From: CAYINU01 sp964364855 | GTDB lineage: Bacteria; Margulisbacteria; Marinamargulisbacteria; CAYINU01 | Direction of reading: 5' to 3' | Assembly: GCA_964364855.1 (NCBI GenBank) | Contig: CAYINU010000017.1 | Span: 1 to 25,378, forward strand | Length of the DNA stretch: 25,378 nt | Part shown: positions 1 through 7,741 of the stretch, one piece after another | Numbering within the stretch: the first letter of the stretch is position 1 | Layout: each line of letters opens with the position of its first letter | The notes under the pieces: model-generated | What the model was told of the DNA's origin: nothing | Database searches by the model: none | Seen by the model: the letters and a program-made list of their open reading frames with translations, nothing else | Made by a program: the position numbers and the translations under genes

Positions 1-893
1 TCCCAGCGTCGAATTTCATAATGCAAATGCGGTCCTGTCGACAACCCACTAGACCCTACGTTCGCAATTTTTTGGCCCTTTTTAACAACATCGCCGACTT
101 TAATCAAAACCTTGGAACAATGACCGTAAATGGTTTTGATGCCGTTGCCATGGTCCAAAACGGCACATAGACCATAACCTCCATTCCAGCCCGACATGAC
201 GCAAATGCCGTCGCCGGTCGCACGGACGGGGGCGCCGGTCCACGATGGAATATCCACCCCTTTGTGAAACTGAAAGTTGTGGCTTAAGGGATGACTTCGG
301 AATCCAAAGTCTGACAAAATCTGTCCGTAGAGCGGCCAAATGGACGGCGTGGCCGCAAAGCGCATGCGATACCCCTCTGCCTTTTGAGAAAGGGTCAAAA
401 ACTGAAGATTTAGGTCAGCCAGATGCGCCTTGAGCAGGCTCAAACGATTAAAGGCCCCGTCAATATCAGTCTCGGCAACGAGGTCGATGGCGCGAAGCTC
501 AGTTTCTAGTCTGCGAATTTGGATCTGAGCCTGCGCGAGAGCGGGACCGTAGGATTGCTCAAAGAACCGATTCCCCAGAATGGACCTCAGTTCCTCTTTT
601 CGTTCAATGAGGTCCTCAATGTGACGTTGAACGTCTTTGATTTCTTCTTCCAAGTCTTGAATCTGTTTTTGTTGTTCTACCGTTTCGTGTCTCAACTGTC
701 GGTAATCCTGGCTGAGGCCCCTAAGACCCCCTTGAAAAAACAACCACCCTCCGATAGAAAAAAACAGAAGCAAGCAAAAAACTGCCACCAGCAAGGTATT
801 TTGGGATAGACGACATGTCCATGACCGGCCGCTGGGCGGTACGATCACAAGGGAGAAAAAAGACGGCTTTCGGAAGGGCCGATTCGGCTTCAT
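1..893 (-). CDS. M23 family metallopeptidase (LytM-type murein endopeptidase), 3' end cut by window edge
   Basis: Envelope peptidoglycan hydrolase or hydrolase activator. The 297 visible residues read: a basic cytoplasmic start with the FSLVIVPPSGR segment typical of M23 proteins anchored by one N-terminal helix; one membrane helix (about 33-55); a charged Glu/Gln-rich coiled coil (about 60-140); then a LytM domain. Its zinc ligands are visible: His210 and Asp214 in FHKGVD, and the HLH motif at 289-291. The domain is therefore probably active rather than a degenerate EnvC-type activator. I chose the ATG at 893 because it is in frame with the peptidase and gives the family's N-terminus; the ATG at 903 is in another frame. 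No Shine-Dalgarno is obvious. The gene diverges from flhA with an 81-bp gap. The product probably acts in the periplasm on cross-link peptides. Only the extreme C-terminus is missing. Confidence 0.9.
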   Translation of the reverse strand, partial: MKPNRPFRKPSFFSLVIVPPSGRSWTCRLSQNTLLVAVFCLLLFFSIGGWLFFQGGLRGLSQDYRQLRHETVEQQKQIQDLEEEIKDVQRHIEDLIERKEELRSILGNRFFEQSYGPALAQAQIQIRRLETELRAIDLVAETDIDGAFNRLSLLKAHLADLNLQFLTLSQKAEGYRMRFAATPSIWPLYGQILSDFGFRSHPLSHNFQFHKGVDIPSWTGAPVRATGDGICVMSGWNGGYGLCAVLDHGNGIKTIYGHCSKVLIKVGDVVKKGQKIANVGSSGLSTGPHLHYEIRRW

Positions 894-921
894 AGGTCGC
901 CATGGTAGCCGCATTTATAAA

Positions 922-939
922 AAGGGGCTAGCGCCCCTT
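922..939. repeat. 7-bp inverted repeat (hairpin) between the M23 gene and flhA
   Basis: AAGGGGC and GCCCCTT form a perfect 7-bp stem around a 4-nt TAGC loop. Read on the minus strand the stem is followed by TTTTTATAAA, which resembles an intrinsic terminator, but it lies upstream of the M23 start where a terminator makes little sense. It could be an operator or a leader hairpin. A possible minus-strand -10 (TATAAA, 919 to 914) lies just downstream of it. Confidence 0.4.
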
Positions 940-957
940 ATTAAATTGTTAGAACCT

Positions 958-966
958 TGTTACAAT
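958..966 (+). promoter_or_regulatory. Extended -10 promoter candidate for flhA
   Basis: TGT followed by TACAAT is an extended -10 element (5 of 6 matches to TATAAT). It ends 8 nt before the flhA ATG, so transcription should begin on or within a base or two of the start codon. I see no convincing -35 box, and only a short AGGG that could serve as a Shine-Dalgarno. Confidence 0.5.
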
Positions 967-974
967 AGGGCCGC

Positions 975-3053
975 ATGTTTAACCTCAGACGGCTGCGCGA
1001 TTTATTTACGGTTTCCGATTTGGTATTGGCTGGGGTCGTCATTTTGATCATCAGCTTGATGATCATTCCGATTCCGGTTTTTGCCCTGGATATTTTGTTA
1101 TCGCTTAACATCTGCGTATCCGTGATGGTGCTCCTTATCGCCATGTATTTGCGCCAGCCCCTCGACTTTGCCACATTCCCGTCCTTACTGCTGGTCCTGA
1201 CGCTTTTTCGATTATCGCTTAATATTGCTACCACAAAATTAATCCTGGCTTTGGGCATCGATTTTGACGGCAAAGTGGTGTTGTCATTTGCGGATTTCGT
1301 GACCCGCGGAAACATGGTCGTGGGGGCGGTGGTATTCGGTATTATCACCATCGTCCAGTTTATCGTCATTACCAAAGGGTCTGAGCGGGTAGCCGAGGTT
1401 GCGGCCCGGTTTACCTTGGATGCCTTGCCCGGCAAGCAAATGAGCATCGATGCCGATCTCAACTCAGGCCTCATCGATGCCCAGGAAGCCCGTGAACGCC
1501 GCAAAAAACTGGAACGCGAGTCTACATTTTTCGGGTCGATGGACGGTGCCAATAAATTTGTAAAAGGGGATGCTATTGCCGGCATCATCATTATGCTGGT
1601 CAACATTATCGGCGGTTTGCTGATCGGCCGTTTCCAACAGGGCCTGACGCTTGCCGATTCTTTGCAAACCTATTCCCGCCTCACGATTGGTGATGGGTTG
1701 GTGTCACAAATTCCCGCCCTGCTCATTTCCATTGCCACCGGTTTGATTGTGACCAAGTCTGTGTCTGAGGAAAGCTTGGGTAAGGACGTCTCGACCCAGA
1801 TCCTTTCCCAACCCCGCTCTTTTGCGGTGACATCCGTGATTATGTTGCTGTTTTCGGTGGTGCCTGGCCTACCTACCCTACCGTTTTTGTCTTTGGGCAT
1901 TCTCTCTGGCTTGGTGGCCTTTGGCATTTTGCGCTCGCGCGCCTTGGCCGAGGAAATGGCCATGGAGACCCAGACCGACACGTCCCGGGATGCGATGAAA
2001 AAGCCGGAAAACCTGCTCAATACCCTGACCTTAGACCCTATCAGCCTCAAGACTGGTCGAAACTTGGTAGGCCTTATCGATCCCAACCAGAATGGGCCGT
2101 TGCTTGAGCGTATTACCCTCGTCCGCTACTACATTGGTCAGGACTTGGGTTTTGTCATTCCCGGCGTGCGGGTTATGGATGATTTAGGCTTGCCGCCGAA
2201 CAGTTACGAGGTGGATATTCGCGGTACCCGGGTGGCGGTGGGCGAGGCCTTGCCCGGCCATTTCTTTGTTTCGCGAACGGTGGCCGAATTGCGACGGCTG
2301 GGCATCAATGCCATGGAGACGGTCGATCCGATGACGGGTCAGCCTGGGGCATGGGTACCCGAGGATCAGATTGACCTGTTGCAGCGCAATGCCATTCCGG
2401 CCCAAAACGTCACCGATTACATTTCCGCCCATTTTGCCGAGATTATCAAGCAGCACGCCGATGAGATCATGACCCGGCAGCACGTGCAGTCTTTGCTGGA
2501 TCTGGTCAAAAATACCAATGCGGCCATTGTCCGCGAGCTGGTACCCGATATGCTTACCCTGGGCCAGGTTCACAAGGTCTTGCAGTCTTTGGTACGTGAG
2601 CGTGTTTCCATTCGTGACTTGTCCACGATTTTGGAACGCCTGGCCGACTACGCCCATGTCTCCCGTGATACCAATTTGTTGTCCGAGTATGTTCGCCAGT
2701 CTCTGGCCCGTCAGATTTGCGCACAATATGTCGACAAAGACGACACCATAACGGTGTTCACTATCGATCCGCGGCTCGAAGAAACCCTTATCGGGGCTGT
2801 GCATCAGTCCGAATATGGTTCGTTTTTGGCTGTGGATCCGCATTTGGGTGAGCGTATCTTGGCGCAAGTAGGCGAGCAAATGGTGCATTTCCAGCGCATG
2901 GAGCGCCCGCCGGTATCGCTGTGTTCACCTCGGCTTCGCCCGCATTTCAAACGATTTGTCGAGCGTAATTACCCGTCTTTGGCCGTTTTATCCTATAATG
3001 AGATCGTACCGCAGGTGAAAGTCCAATCTATCGGTATCATCACGGATGAGTAA
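975..3053 (+). CDS. flhA: Flagellar biosynthesis protein FlhA
   Basis: Integral-membrane component of the flagellar type III export gate. It forms the nonameric cytoplasmic ring that docks chaperone-substrate complexes and helps couple the proton motive force to export. The 692-residue length matches the family. The N-terminal half holds about eight hydrophobic helices and the FHIPEP signature region (RLSLNIATTKLIL, then the loop RFTLDALPGKQMSID and the FFGSMDGANKFVKGD segment). The C-terminal half, from about 340, is the soluble FlhA-C domain. FlhA fits better than the virulence paralogue SctV because a sigma-28-like gene follows directly. The stop overlaps that gene's start (TAATG), implying translational coupling. 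The flhF and flhG genes that often separate flhA from fliA are absent here. Confidence 0.96.
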   Translation: MFNLRRLRDLFTVSDLVLAGVVILIISLMIIPIPVFALDILLSLNICVSVMVLLIAMYLRQPLDFATFPSLLLVLTLFRLSLNIATTKLILALGIDFDGKVVLSFADFVTRGNMVVGAVVFGIITIVQFIVITKGSERVAEVAARFTLDALPGKQMSIDADLNSGLIDAQEARERRKKLERESTFFGSMDGANKFVKGDAIAGIIIMLVNIIGGLLIGRFQQGLTLADSLQTYSRLTIGDGLVSQIPALLISIATGLIVTKSVSEESLGKDVSTQILSQPRSFAVTSVIMLLFSVVPGLPTLPFLSLGILSGLVAFGILRSRALAEEMAMETQTDTSRDAMKKPENLLNTLTLDPISLKTGRNLVGLIDPNQNGPLLERITLVRYYIGQDLGFVIPGVRVMDDLGLPPNSYEVDIRGTRVAVGEALPGHFFVSRTVAELRRLGINAMETVDPMTGQPGAWVPEDQIDLLQRNAIPAQNVTDYISAHFAEIIKQHADEIMTRQHVQSLLDLVKNTNAAIVRELVPDMLTLGQVHKVLQSLVRERVSIRDLSTILERLADYAHVSRDTNLLSEYVRQSLARQICAQYVDKDDTITVFTIDPRLEETLIGAVHQSEYGSFLAVDPHLGERILAQVGEQMVHFQRMERPPVSLCSPRLRPHFKRFVERNYPSLAVLSYNEIVPQVKVQSIGIITDE

Positions 3054-3943
3054 TGAAGCCTTCCCAACGCGTCGAAGATTACTATTCACGCACCTATCCG
3101 CAAAGTGCCTACCGCAAACACATCACCGAAGATATTGAGTCTTCGCGATCGTTGCGGACGGAGTTGCCGGATCTGGGTGCCCTTTCCCCGGTTATTTGGG
3201 CGGACCTAAAAGCCCGCATCATTGCGTTGGTCGAGACCGTGATCGGTCATCTGGTTCCCGAAAACGACGATGCCAAGCGTCGGTTGAAGCCGGTTGTCAC
3301 CCACTTATTTAACGCATTAAAGAGTGAGGCGACAGCAGGTTCGGCTGAGCCGGATAAGCTGTGGGGTCAGATTCGCGAGCCGGTTCTAAATCGGATTCGG
3401 GTGGTGGTGTTGCAATTCTATTCTGGCGATATGCTCACGCATTTTGCGCCTCGAATAATGGGCATTGTGGCGCATTACTCCCGTCAACTGCCGAGCTATG
3501 TGGCCATGAACGAGGTTGATGATTTCCGTGTCGTTGCCCAGTTGGAGTTTTTGGAGACAGTCAAAATTTGGGATCCGGACAAGTCCGATGATATCTGGGC
3601 CATTGCATTTCCCAGAATCGTGGGCGCACTCAAGGACTACATTCGCCATCTCACCAAATCTGATCCGTCCCGTTTTTTCGAATGGGTCTCGGATGCGGCG
3701 TATATGCACCTGATCGTCAATCGGATTTCGGAAATCGAATCCAAAATCGAAAGCGGGATCCAGCTCCGCGACGCCATGGACGAGCTGTCGTTGCGCGAAA
3801 AGAAAATCCTGAACGCCTATGTCAAAGAAGATCTGACTTTTCAGCAAATCGGTCATTTATTTGGTCTGTCCGAATCCCAGGTATCGCGGATCTACAAGAA
3901 AATCGTCGAAAAACTGCGAAAAAGATTGGTTGGCCAAAACTAG
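3053..3943 (+). CDS. Divergent FliA/sigma-28-like RNA polymerase sigma factor
   Basis: Predicted sigma-70-family factor, probably directing late flagellar genes. Residues 130-200 match region 2 of the FliA/WhiG group: a helix ending in RQLPSYV, an acidic DD segment, and AFPRIVGALKDYIRHL in place of the usual YAxxRIRGAxxDxLR. Residues 241-292 match region 4, with ELSLREKKIL followed by the helix-turn-helix TFQQIGHLFGLSESQVSRIY. Two oddities: about 125 residues precede region 2, where FliA has only a short N-terminus, and region 3 is hard to recognise. The total of 296 residues is longer than typical FliA (about 240). Its ATG overlaps the flhA stop, so flagellar export and late-gene transcription are probably linked in one operon. 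Its own stop lies in a 22-bp tandem repeat. Confidence 0.8.
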   Translation: MKPSQRVEDYYSRTYPQSAYRKHITEDIESSRSLRTELPDLGALSPVIWADLKARIIALVETVIGHLVPENDDAKRRLKPVVTHLFNALKSEATAGSAEPDKLWGQIREPVLNRIRVVVLQFYSGDMLTHFAPRIMGIVAHYSRQLPSYVAMNEVDDFRVVAQLEFLETVKIWDPDKSDDIWAIAFPRIVGALKDYIRHLTKSDPSRFFEWVSDAAYMHLIVNRISEIESKIESGIQLRDAMDELSLREKKILNAYVKEDLTFQQIGHLFGLSESQVSRIYKKIVEKLRKRLVGQN

Positions 3944-3973
3944 GGAATATATTGGCCAAAACTAGGGAATATA
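3930..3973. repeat. Perfect tandem duplication of 22 bp spanning the sigma-factor stop codon
   Basis: Two identical 22-bp units (3930-3951 and 3952-3973) lie head to tail. The first carries the last codons and TAG stop of the sigma-factor gene. The second is untranslated and creates a TATAAT (3970-3975) at its junction with downstream sequence, a possible -10 for the next gene. No -35 lies at the right spacing. The identity of the copies suggests a recent slippage event. Confidence 0.85.
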
Positions 3974-4000
3974 ATAGAAATTAAAACTAGGAGGAGTATG

Positions 4001-4456
4001 ATGGAAATTCATATACGAATAATGGCAGCGGCCGCCATGCTTATGCTGGCACAACCGTTATTTGGGTATATGTGGACAATTAATAACAATTCGAACCAAC
4101 CGCTTCAGGTATGCCAAACCTATAAGCAGTTTCCAAATTACGATGGGCAGAATTGTGCGGTGCTTGGGCCCATGGGGACATTGGGACCTTATTCTGTGGG
4201 GGGCTACTGTACCGTAGATTTTATTCTTTTGACGCAGTTTCCAGATGGTGGTTGGGGTCAAGTCTCGGCTGGTTTCAGGCCTGGCGGACTGTTATCGCCT
4301 GACGGACTGGCCTGCACCGGGGGGATTGTTGATATCAGCTTGCACATGGATGTGGATCATCCAGACCAAGCGATTGGTTTTTTCGTTACCATGACCGGTG
4401 TGGGGTCTTCTCCATGGTCAACTGATAATGAGTTTTCGACCATTGTCGTCCAGTAG
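4001..4456 (+). CDS. Small secreted protein of unknown function
   Basis: I do not recognise the family. The 151-residue product has a short basic start, a hydrophobic core (AAAAMLMLAQPLF) and a likely signal-peptidase site near residue 22 (LFG before YMW). The mature part is rich in Gly, Pro, aromatic residues and short beta-like segments, and has four cysteines (in QVCQ, QNCAV, GYCTV, LACTG) that could form two disulfides in the periplasm or outside the cell. AGGAGG at 3989-3994 lies 6 nt before the ATG at 4001 but only 3 nt before the ATG at 3998, so I chose the second. The gene follows the flagellar sigma factor on the same strand but may have its own promoter (TATAAT at 3970). It converges on prfC. 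Confidence 0.7.
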   Translation: MEIHIRIMAAAAMLMLAQPLFGYMWTINNNSNQPLQVCQTYKQFPNYDGQNCAVLGPMGTLGPYSVGGYCTVDFILLTQFPDGGWGQVSAGFRPGGLLSPDGLACTGGIVDISLHMDVDHPDQAIGFFVTMTGVGSSPWSTDNEFSTIVVQ

Positions 4457-4474
4457 TCGCACATTTTTGTCATC

Positions 4475-6052
4475 CTATTCAGACGTAAAGGCGAACGTGA
4501 TGCCGGGATTTTCTTTGATCTCGCGCTCCAGACTCCACTGGGTTTCGGCCAGAAATACATAGCGGCCATCTTTGTCGGTGGCTACCTGCATTTTGTGTCG
4601 GGAAACAAAGGCTTGTAGGTCGGTGTTGGTCGAGCCGATGATCCAACAGGCCTTCATAAAGGGAAGGGGATCAAAGCGGCATTTGGCACCGTACTCGTGT
4701 TCCAGACGGAACTGGATTACATCAAATTGCAGTTCGCCGACCACACCCACAATTTTCTGTTGATCATAGGATCGCGTGAAAAGCTGAGAAATACCTTCTT
4801 CGCAAAGCTGGGAAATGCCTTTTTGCAATTGCTTGGTTTTGAGGGGATCCAAGTTGACGATGGTTTTGAAAATCTCGGGTGAAAAGCTGGGAATGCCTTT
4901 AAATTGAAAGGTTTCGCCGTCGGTTAGGGTGTCGCCGATGATGAGATTTCCGGTGTCATGCAGGCCGATGATGTCGCCGGGATAGGCTACCTCCACCACT
5001 TCCTTGGACTGGGCCATAAAGGCGGTAGGGTTGGCGCTGCGAAACGGTTTTGTGGTGCGTACCTGCAGGTAGCGTTTTCCCCGCTCAAATTGGCCTGAGC
5101 AGATCCGCAAAAACGCGATGCGGTCACGATGCTTCGGGTCCATATTGGCATGGATCTTAAAAATAAAGCCCGAAAAATGGTTTTCTGTGGGTAGGACGTC
5201 TCGTTTGTCAGTATGGCGGGGACGGGGGCTGGGTGCTTCTTGGATAAAACAATCGAGCAGCTCACGCACGCCGAAATTGTTGAGCGCACTACCAAACATC
5301 ACCGGGGTCATTTCTCCGGCCAAATAGAGTTCGTTATCAAATGCCGGATACACACCTTCCACCAATTCCAGGTCATAAAGTAGGGTATCAGCGGCGTCAG
5401 ACCCGATATGCGGGCCCAAATGGGTAGCGTCCAGGTCGGTGAATTCGAGGGTATCTTCGCCACTTTGCTTTTGGTGGGGTTTAAACAGCACCAGCTTTTT
5501 TTCGTAAATGCTATACACCCCTTTGAAAGCCTTTCCCTTGCCGATCGGCCAGGATAGGGGACAAACGGGAATACCCAGTTTTTCTTCAATTTCGTCGAGA
5601 AGGTCGATGGGTTCTTTGCCTTCCCGATCGAGTTTGTTGATAAAGGTCAACACTGGGATTTTTTGCATCCGGCAGACTTCCAGAAGTTTGTAGGTCTGGG
5701 ACTCCACACCCTTGGTGGAGTCGATGACCATAATGACCGAATCCACGGCAGTCAGCGTACGGTAAGTATCTTCACAAAAATCCTGGTGGCCGGGCGTATC
5801 CAGTAGATTAATTTTGTATCCCTTGTAGTCAAATCCCATGACGGAGGTGGCCACGGAAATTCCACGCTGGCGCTCGATTTCCATAAAGTCAGAAGTGACA
5901 TGCCGCGAGGCTTTGCGGGCTTTGACGGCGCCTGCGATTTGAATGGCTCCCCCGAAGAGCAAGAGTTTTTCGGTCAGCGTTGTTTTCCCCGCGTCTGGGT
6001 GACTGATGATGGCAAAAGTACGCCGACGCAGGAGCTCGGATTCGTTGGACAT
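4475..6052 (-). CDS. prfC: Peptide chain release factor 3 (RF3)
   Basis: Translational GTPase that recycles release factors RF1 and RF2 after termination and contributes to quality control after mismatched peptide bonds. The 525 residues match the family length. GTP-binding motifs are intact: SHPDAGKTT (17-25), the switch region with RQRGISV (61-67), DTPGH (85-89) and NKLD (139-142). The extended C-terminal domain, ending near LQAFVSRHKM and the FLAET segment, is characteristic of RF3 rather than EF-G. The gene lies 16 bp downstream of rpmB and has no visible Shine-Dalgarno, so it is probably expressed by readthrough from the rpmB promoter. It converges on the secreted-protein gene with an 18-bp gap. 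Confidence 0.96.
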   Translation of the reverse strand: MSNESELLRRRTFAIISHPDAGKTTLTEKLLLFGGAIQIAGAVKARKASRHVTSDFMEIERQRGISVATSVMGFDYKGYKINLLDTPGHQDFCEDTYRTLTAVDSVIMVIDSTKGVESQTYKLLEVCRMQKIPVLTFINKLDREGKEPIDLLDEIEEKLGIPVCPLSWPIGKGKAFKGVYSIYEKKLVLFKPHQKQSGEDTLEFTDLDATHLGPHIGSDAADTLLYDLELVEGVYPAFDNELYLAGEMTPVMFGSALNNFGVRELLDCFIQEAPSPRPRHTDKRDVLPTENHFSGFIFKIHANMDPKHRDRIAFLRICSGQFERGKRYLQVRTTKPFRSANPTAFMAQSKEVVEVAYPGDIIGLHDTGNLIIGDTLTDGETFQFKGIPSFSPEIFKTIVNLDPLKTKQLQKGISQLCEEGISQLFTRSYDQQKIVGVVGELQFDVIQFRLEHEYGAKCRFDPLPFMKACWIIGSTNTDLQAFVSRHKMQVATDKDGRYVFLAETQWSLEREIKENPGITFAFTSE

Positions 6053-6068
6053 CGGGGGTTAACGGGCG

Positions 6069-6257
6069 CTAGTGGGAGGCGTTGGCGAGGGTACGCAAGC
6101 AGCCCGTACAAATGCGTACGCGCTTGATGACACCGTTTACGGTGAGACGTTTGCTTTGCAAATTGAGTTGCCAGCGGCGCCGGGTTTTCCGGTTCGAGTG
6201 GCTCACCGAGTTTCCGTACCCTGGGATTTTTCTGCAAACTTCACATTGACTGGCCAT
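6069..6257 (-). CDS. rpmB: Large ribosomal subunit protein bL28, zinc-binding type
   Basis: The 62-residue protein has the bL28 core (GNSVSHSNRKTRRRW, then KRVRIC) and two Cys pairs, CEVC (5-8) and CTGC, which form the zinc ribbon of the C+ type of bL28. This short, four-Cys form is typical of many Gram-positive, delta-proteobacterial and deep-branching lineages, unlike the longer Cys-less form in E. coli. A Shine-Dalgarno AGGTGAT precedes the ATG. It is the first gene of the unit with prfC. The usual rpmG partner is not adjacent. Confidence 0.96.
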   Translation of the reverse strand: MASQCEVCRKIPGYGNSVSHSNRKTRRRWQLNLQSKRLTVNGVIKRVRICTGCLRTLANASH

Positions 6258-6302
6258 ATCATCACCTTTATTTGATTGAAGCGAATTCCAATAATTGTGC
6301 GC

Positions 6303-6311
6303 AGTATATCA
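6303..6311 (-). promoter_or_regulatory. Extended -10 promoter candidate for rpmB-prfC
   Basis: On the minus strand TGA followed by TATACT (5 of 6 matches) lies 45 nt upstream of the rpmB ATG, giving a leader of about 38 nt that carries the Shine-Dalgarno. No -35 box is convincing. The surrounding string GTGATATACT resembles the accC upstream element GTGATATGCT. Confidence 0.45.
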
Positions 6312-6361
6312 CGATTTTTTTGACCATGGCCAGAGCATATTGCTCCCTACCGGCGCATCCT

Positions 6362-6407
6362 CCCGGCTGGTGAAATTTGTAAGTGAGAGCCGGGTATTTT
6401 TGTAAGT
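6362..6407. repeat. Inverted repeat and 9-bp direct repeats between rpmB and the ATPase gene
   Basis: CCCGGCT (6362-6368) and AGCCGGG (6388-6394) form a 7-bp stem with a 19-nt loop, followed by TATTTTTG. TTTGTAAGT occurs twice, at 6376-6384 and 6399-6407, 23 bp apart. This could be a weak terminator, a regulator-binding region, or scar sequence. The 213-bp gap shows nothing else apart from the two promoters. Confidence 0.35.
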
Positions 6408-6434
6408 CAGTAGGGGTGTAAATAGTATGTGCGA

Positions 6435-6463
6435 TTGCAATTTTAACGGCAATGGCATAGAAT
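6435..6463 (+). promoter_or_regulatory. Sigma-70-type promoter candidate for the first DUF4143 ATPase
   Basis: TTGCAA (6435-6440) and TAGAAT (6458-6463) are separated by exactly 17 bp, the best -35/-10 pair in the window. The -10 ends 7 nt before the ATG at 6471, so the transcript should start at about the start codon, and no Shine-Dalgarno is present. Confidence 0.6.
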
Positions 6464-6470
6464 TTTAAAC

Positions 6471-7631
6471 ATGATTTTAAGATGTATGCGGGATAAATTT
6501 TTAGAGCTTTTGCGCAAATACCCCATCCTCACAGTGACGGGTCCGCGGCAGTCGGGGAAAACAACGTTTTTAAAGGCGTTACTGCCTCACTACACCTATG
6601 TTTCTCTGGAAAATGTTGACCTTAGGGAATTTGCGGGGTCAGACCCGAAACGGTTTTTAAATGAGTATCCTGCGCAAGTCATTATTGACGAGGCGCAGCA
6701 TGTGCCACAGTTGTTTTCCTATATTCAAACCCTTGTAGATGAGGATCGCATTCCAGGCCGTTTTGTGCTATCTGGATCCCAAAACTTTCTATTATCTCAG
6801 TCTGTAAGCCAGTCATTGGCTGGCCGAACGGGCATTTTCAAAATGTTGCCATTATCCATTCAGGAGTTACGTGAGTCCGACCAGCTTCCGGAGCTAGATA
6901 TGATGATAGTTAAGGGCGGATATCCTGCTATATATGCCCATCATTTCGATCCCCAAGACTGGTATGCTGACTATGTCGAAACGTATCTACAAAAAGATGT
7001 TTCACAAATCAAAAAAATAACTGATCTTCGCGCGTTTAAAAACTTCCTCATGCAATGCGCAGTCCGAAACGGACAAGTCTTGAATATGTCCAGCTTAGGA
7101 CGGGATTGTGGTGTGAGTCACAACACAATCCGGGAGTGGCTGGCTGTGTTGGAAGCCAGTTATATTATTTTTTTACTGGAACCCTACACCGCAAAACTGT
7201 CTACCCGATTGATTAAGGCCCCCAAACTTTACTTTTTGGATTCCGGACTGCTTGCTCACTTGCTCCGAATAGCAAATGTAGATCAGTTGAAAACGAACCC
7301 ATACCGTGGACCATTGTTCGAGTCTCTGGTTATTTCAGATCTTATCAAAGCCTTTTTTTGTCGAAAGCAGCGTTTTTTGGGGTCTTATCTCAGGGACACA
7401 AAAGGACATGAGGTCGATTTGATAATGGAGTCTGCCAATGAAAAGAAAATGGTGGAGATTAAATCGGGTTCTACCATACAGTCTGCATTTTTTGGGAACC
7501 TGACCTATTTTCAGGACAAGCTAGGCGATTCCGTTAGTACCTGGGTTGTATACGGAGGCGATACGCGCCACGATAGATCTTCTGCCTCTATTGTGCCTTG
7601 GCGTCAGCTTCCGGATCCGTTGGTGTCCTGA
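6471..7631 (+). CDS. AAA ATPase of the AAA_14/DUF4143 family
   Basis: A P-loop ATPase fused to a C-terminal DUF4143 region with a nuclease-like fold; proteins of this type are common in accessory DNA and their cellular role is not established. Visible motifs: Walker A GPRQSGKTT (24-32), Walker B VIIDEAQ (70-76), sensor LSGSQ (100-104), a winged-helix-like middle (about 200-230, with SHNTIREWL), and a C-terminal PD-(D/E)xK-like set, HEVDLIME (313-320) and VEIKSG (328-333). The length of 386 is normal. An ATG at 6486 is an alternative start, but the promoter favours 6471. The coding DNA looks more A/T-rich than accC next door, which may reflect transfer. It stands alone, between rpmB-prfC and accC. 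A second member lies at 11815-13002. Confidence 0.88.
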   Translation: MILRCMRDKFLELLRKYPILTVTGPRQSGKTTFLKALLPHYTYVSLENVDLREFAGSDPKRFLNEYPAQVIIDEAQHVPQLFSYIQTLVDEDRIPGRFVLSGSQNFLLSQSVSQSLAGRTGIFKMLPLSIQELRESDQLPELDMMIVKGGYPAIYAHHFDPQDWYADYVETYLQKDVSQIKKITDLRAFKNFLMQCAVRNGQVLNMSSLGRDCGVSHNTIREWLAVLEASYIIFLLEPYTAKLSTRLIKAPKLYFLDSGLLAHLLRIANVDQLKTNPYRGPLFESLVISDLIKAFFCRKQRFLGSYLRDTKGHEVDLIMESANEKKMVEIKSGSTIQSAFFGNLTYFQDKLGDSVSTWVVYGGDTRHDRSSASIVPWRQLPDPLVS

Positions 7632-7669
7632 AAATAAGACGGTTGCTCCGTGCCTGAGTGAAAAAGCTG

Positions 7670-7704
7670 TGATATGCTTACCCACTTAATCCCGCCCTTG
7701 CGGG
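7670..7704 (+). promoter_or_regulatory. Extended -10 candidate and leader hairpin upstream of accC
   Basis: TGA followed by TATGCT (7670-7678) is an extended -10 giving a leader of about 55 nt. Inside it CCCGC (7691-7695) and GCGGG (7700-7704) form a 5-bp stem with a CCTT tetraloop. No U-tract follows, so it is not a terminator. I do not recognise a riboswitch. Confidence 0.35.
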
Positions 7705-7741
7705 AGCGACCACAGTAAGCCAAGTACTAAGGGGGCTTTTG

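Noticed and set aside
721..903. Minus-strand reading frame of 60 residues starting at the ATG at 903
   Set aside because: It overlaps the M23 gene in another frame. The peptidase frame starting at 893 gives a continuous, family-typical protein through the same region.
922..939. Intrinsic terminator between the M23 gene and flhA
   Set aside because: The hairpin with a T-tract is real, but both neighbouring genes read away from it, so no upstream transcript needs terminating there. I list it only as an inverted repeat.
941..1606. Minus-strand open frame of 221 residues opposite flhA
   Set aside because: It is antisense to a well-conserved gene, with Ser/Arg/Met-rich composition typical of shadow frames and no recognisable motif.
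2184..2888. Minus-strand open frame of 234 residues inside flhA
   Set aside because: Antisense shadow of the FlhA C-terminal domain; His/Gln-rich composition without a domain.
975..3053. Virulence type III secretion SctV instead of FlhA
   Set aside because: The co-transcribed FliA-like sigma factor and the FlhA-like signature segments favour the flagellar form, although the two families are homologous.
7632..7741. Riboswitch upstream of accC and the rib genes
   Set aside because: The 110-bp leader holds only a 5-bp hairpin and lacks the multi-helix conserved core of the FMN element.
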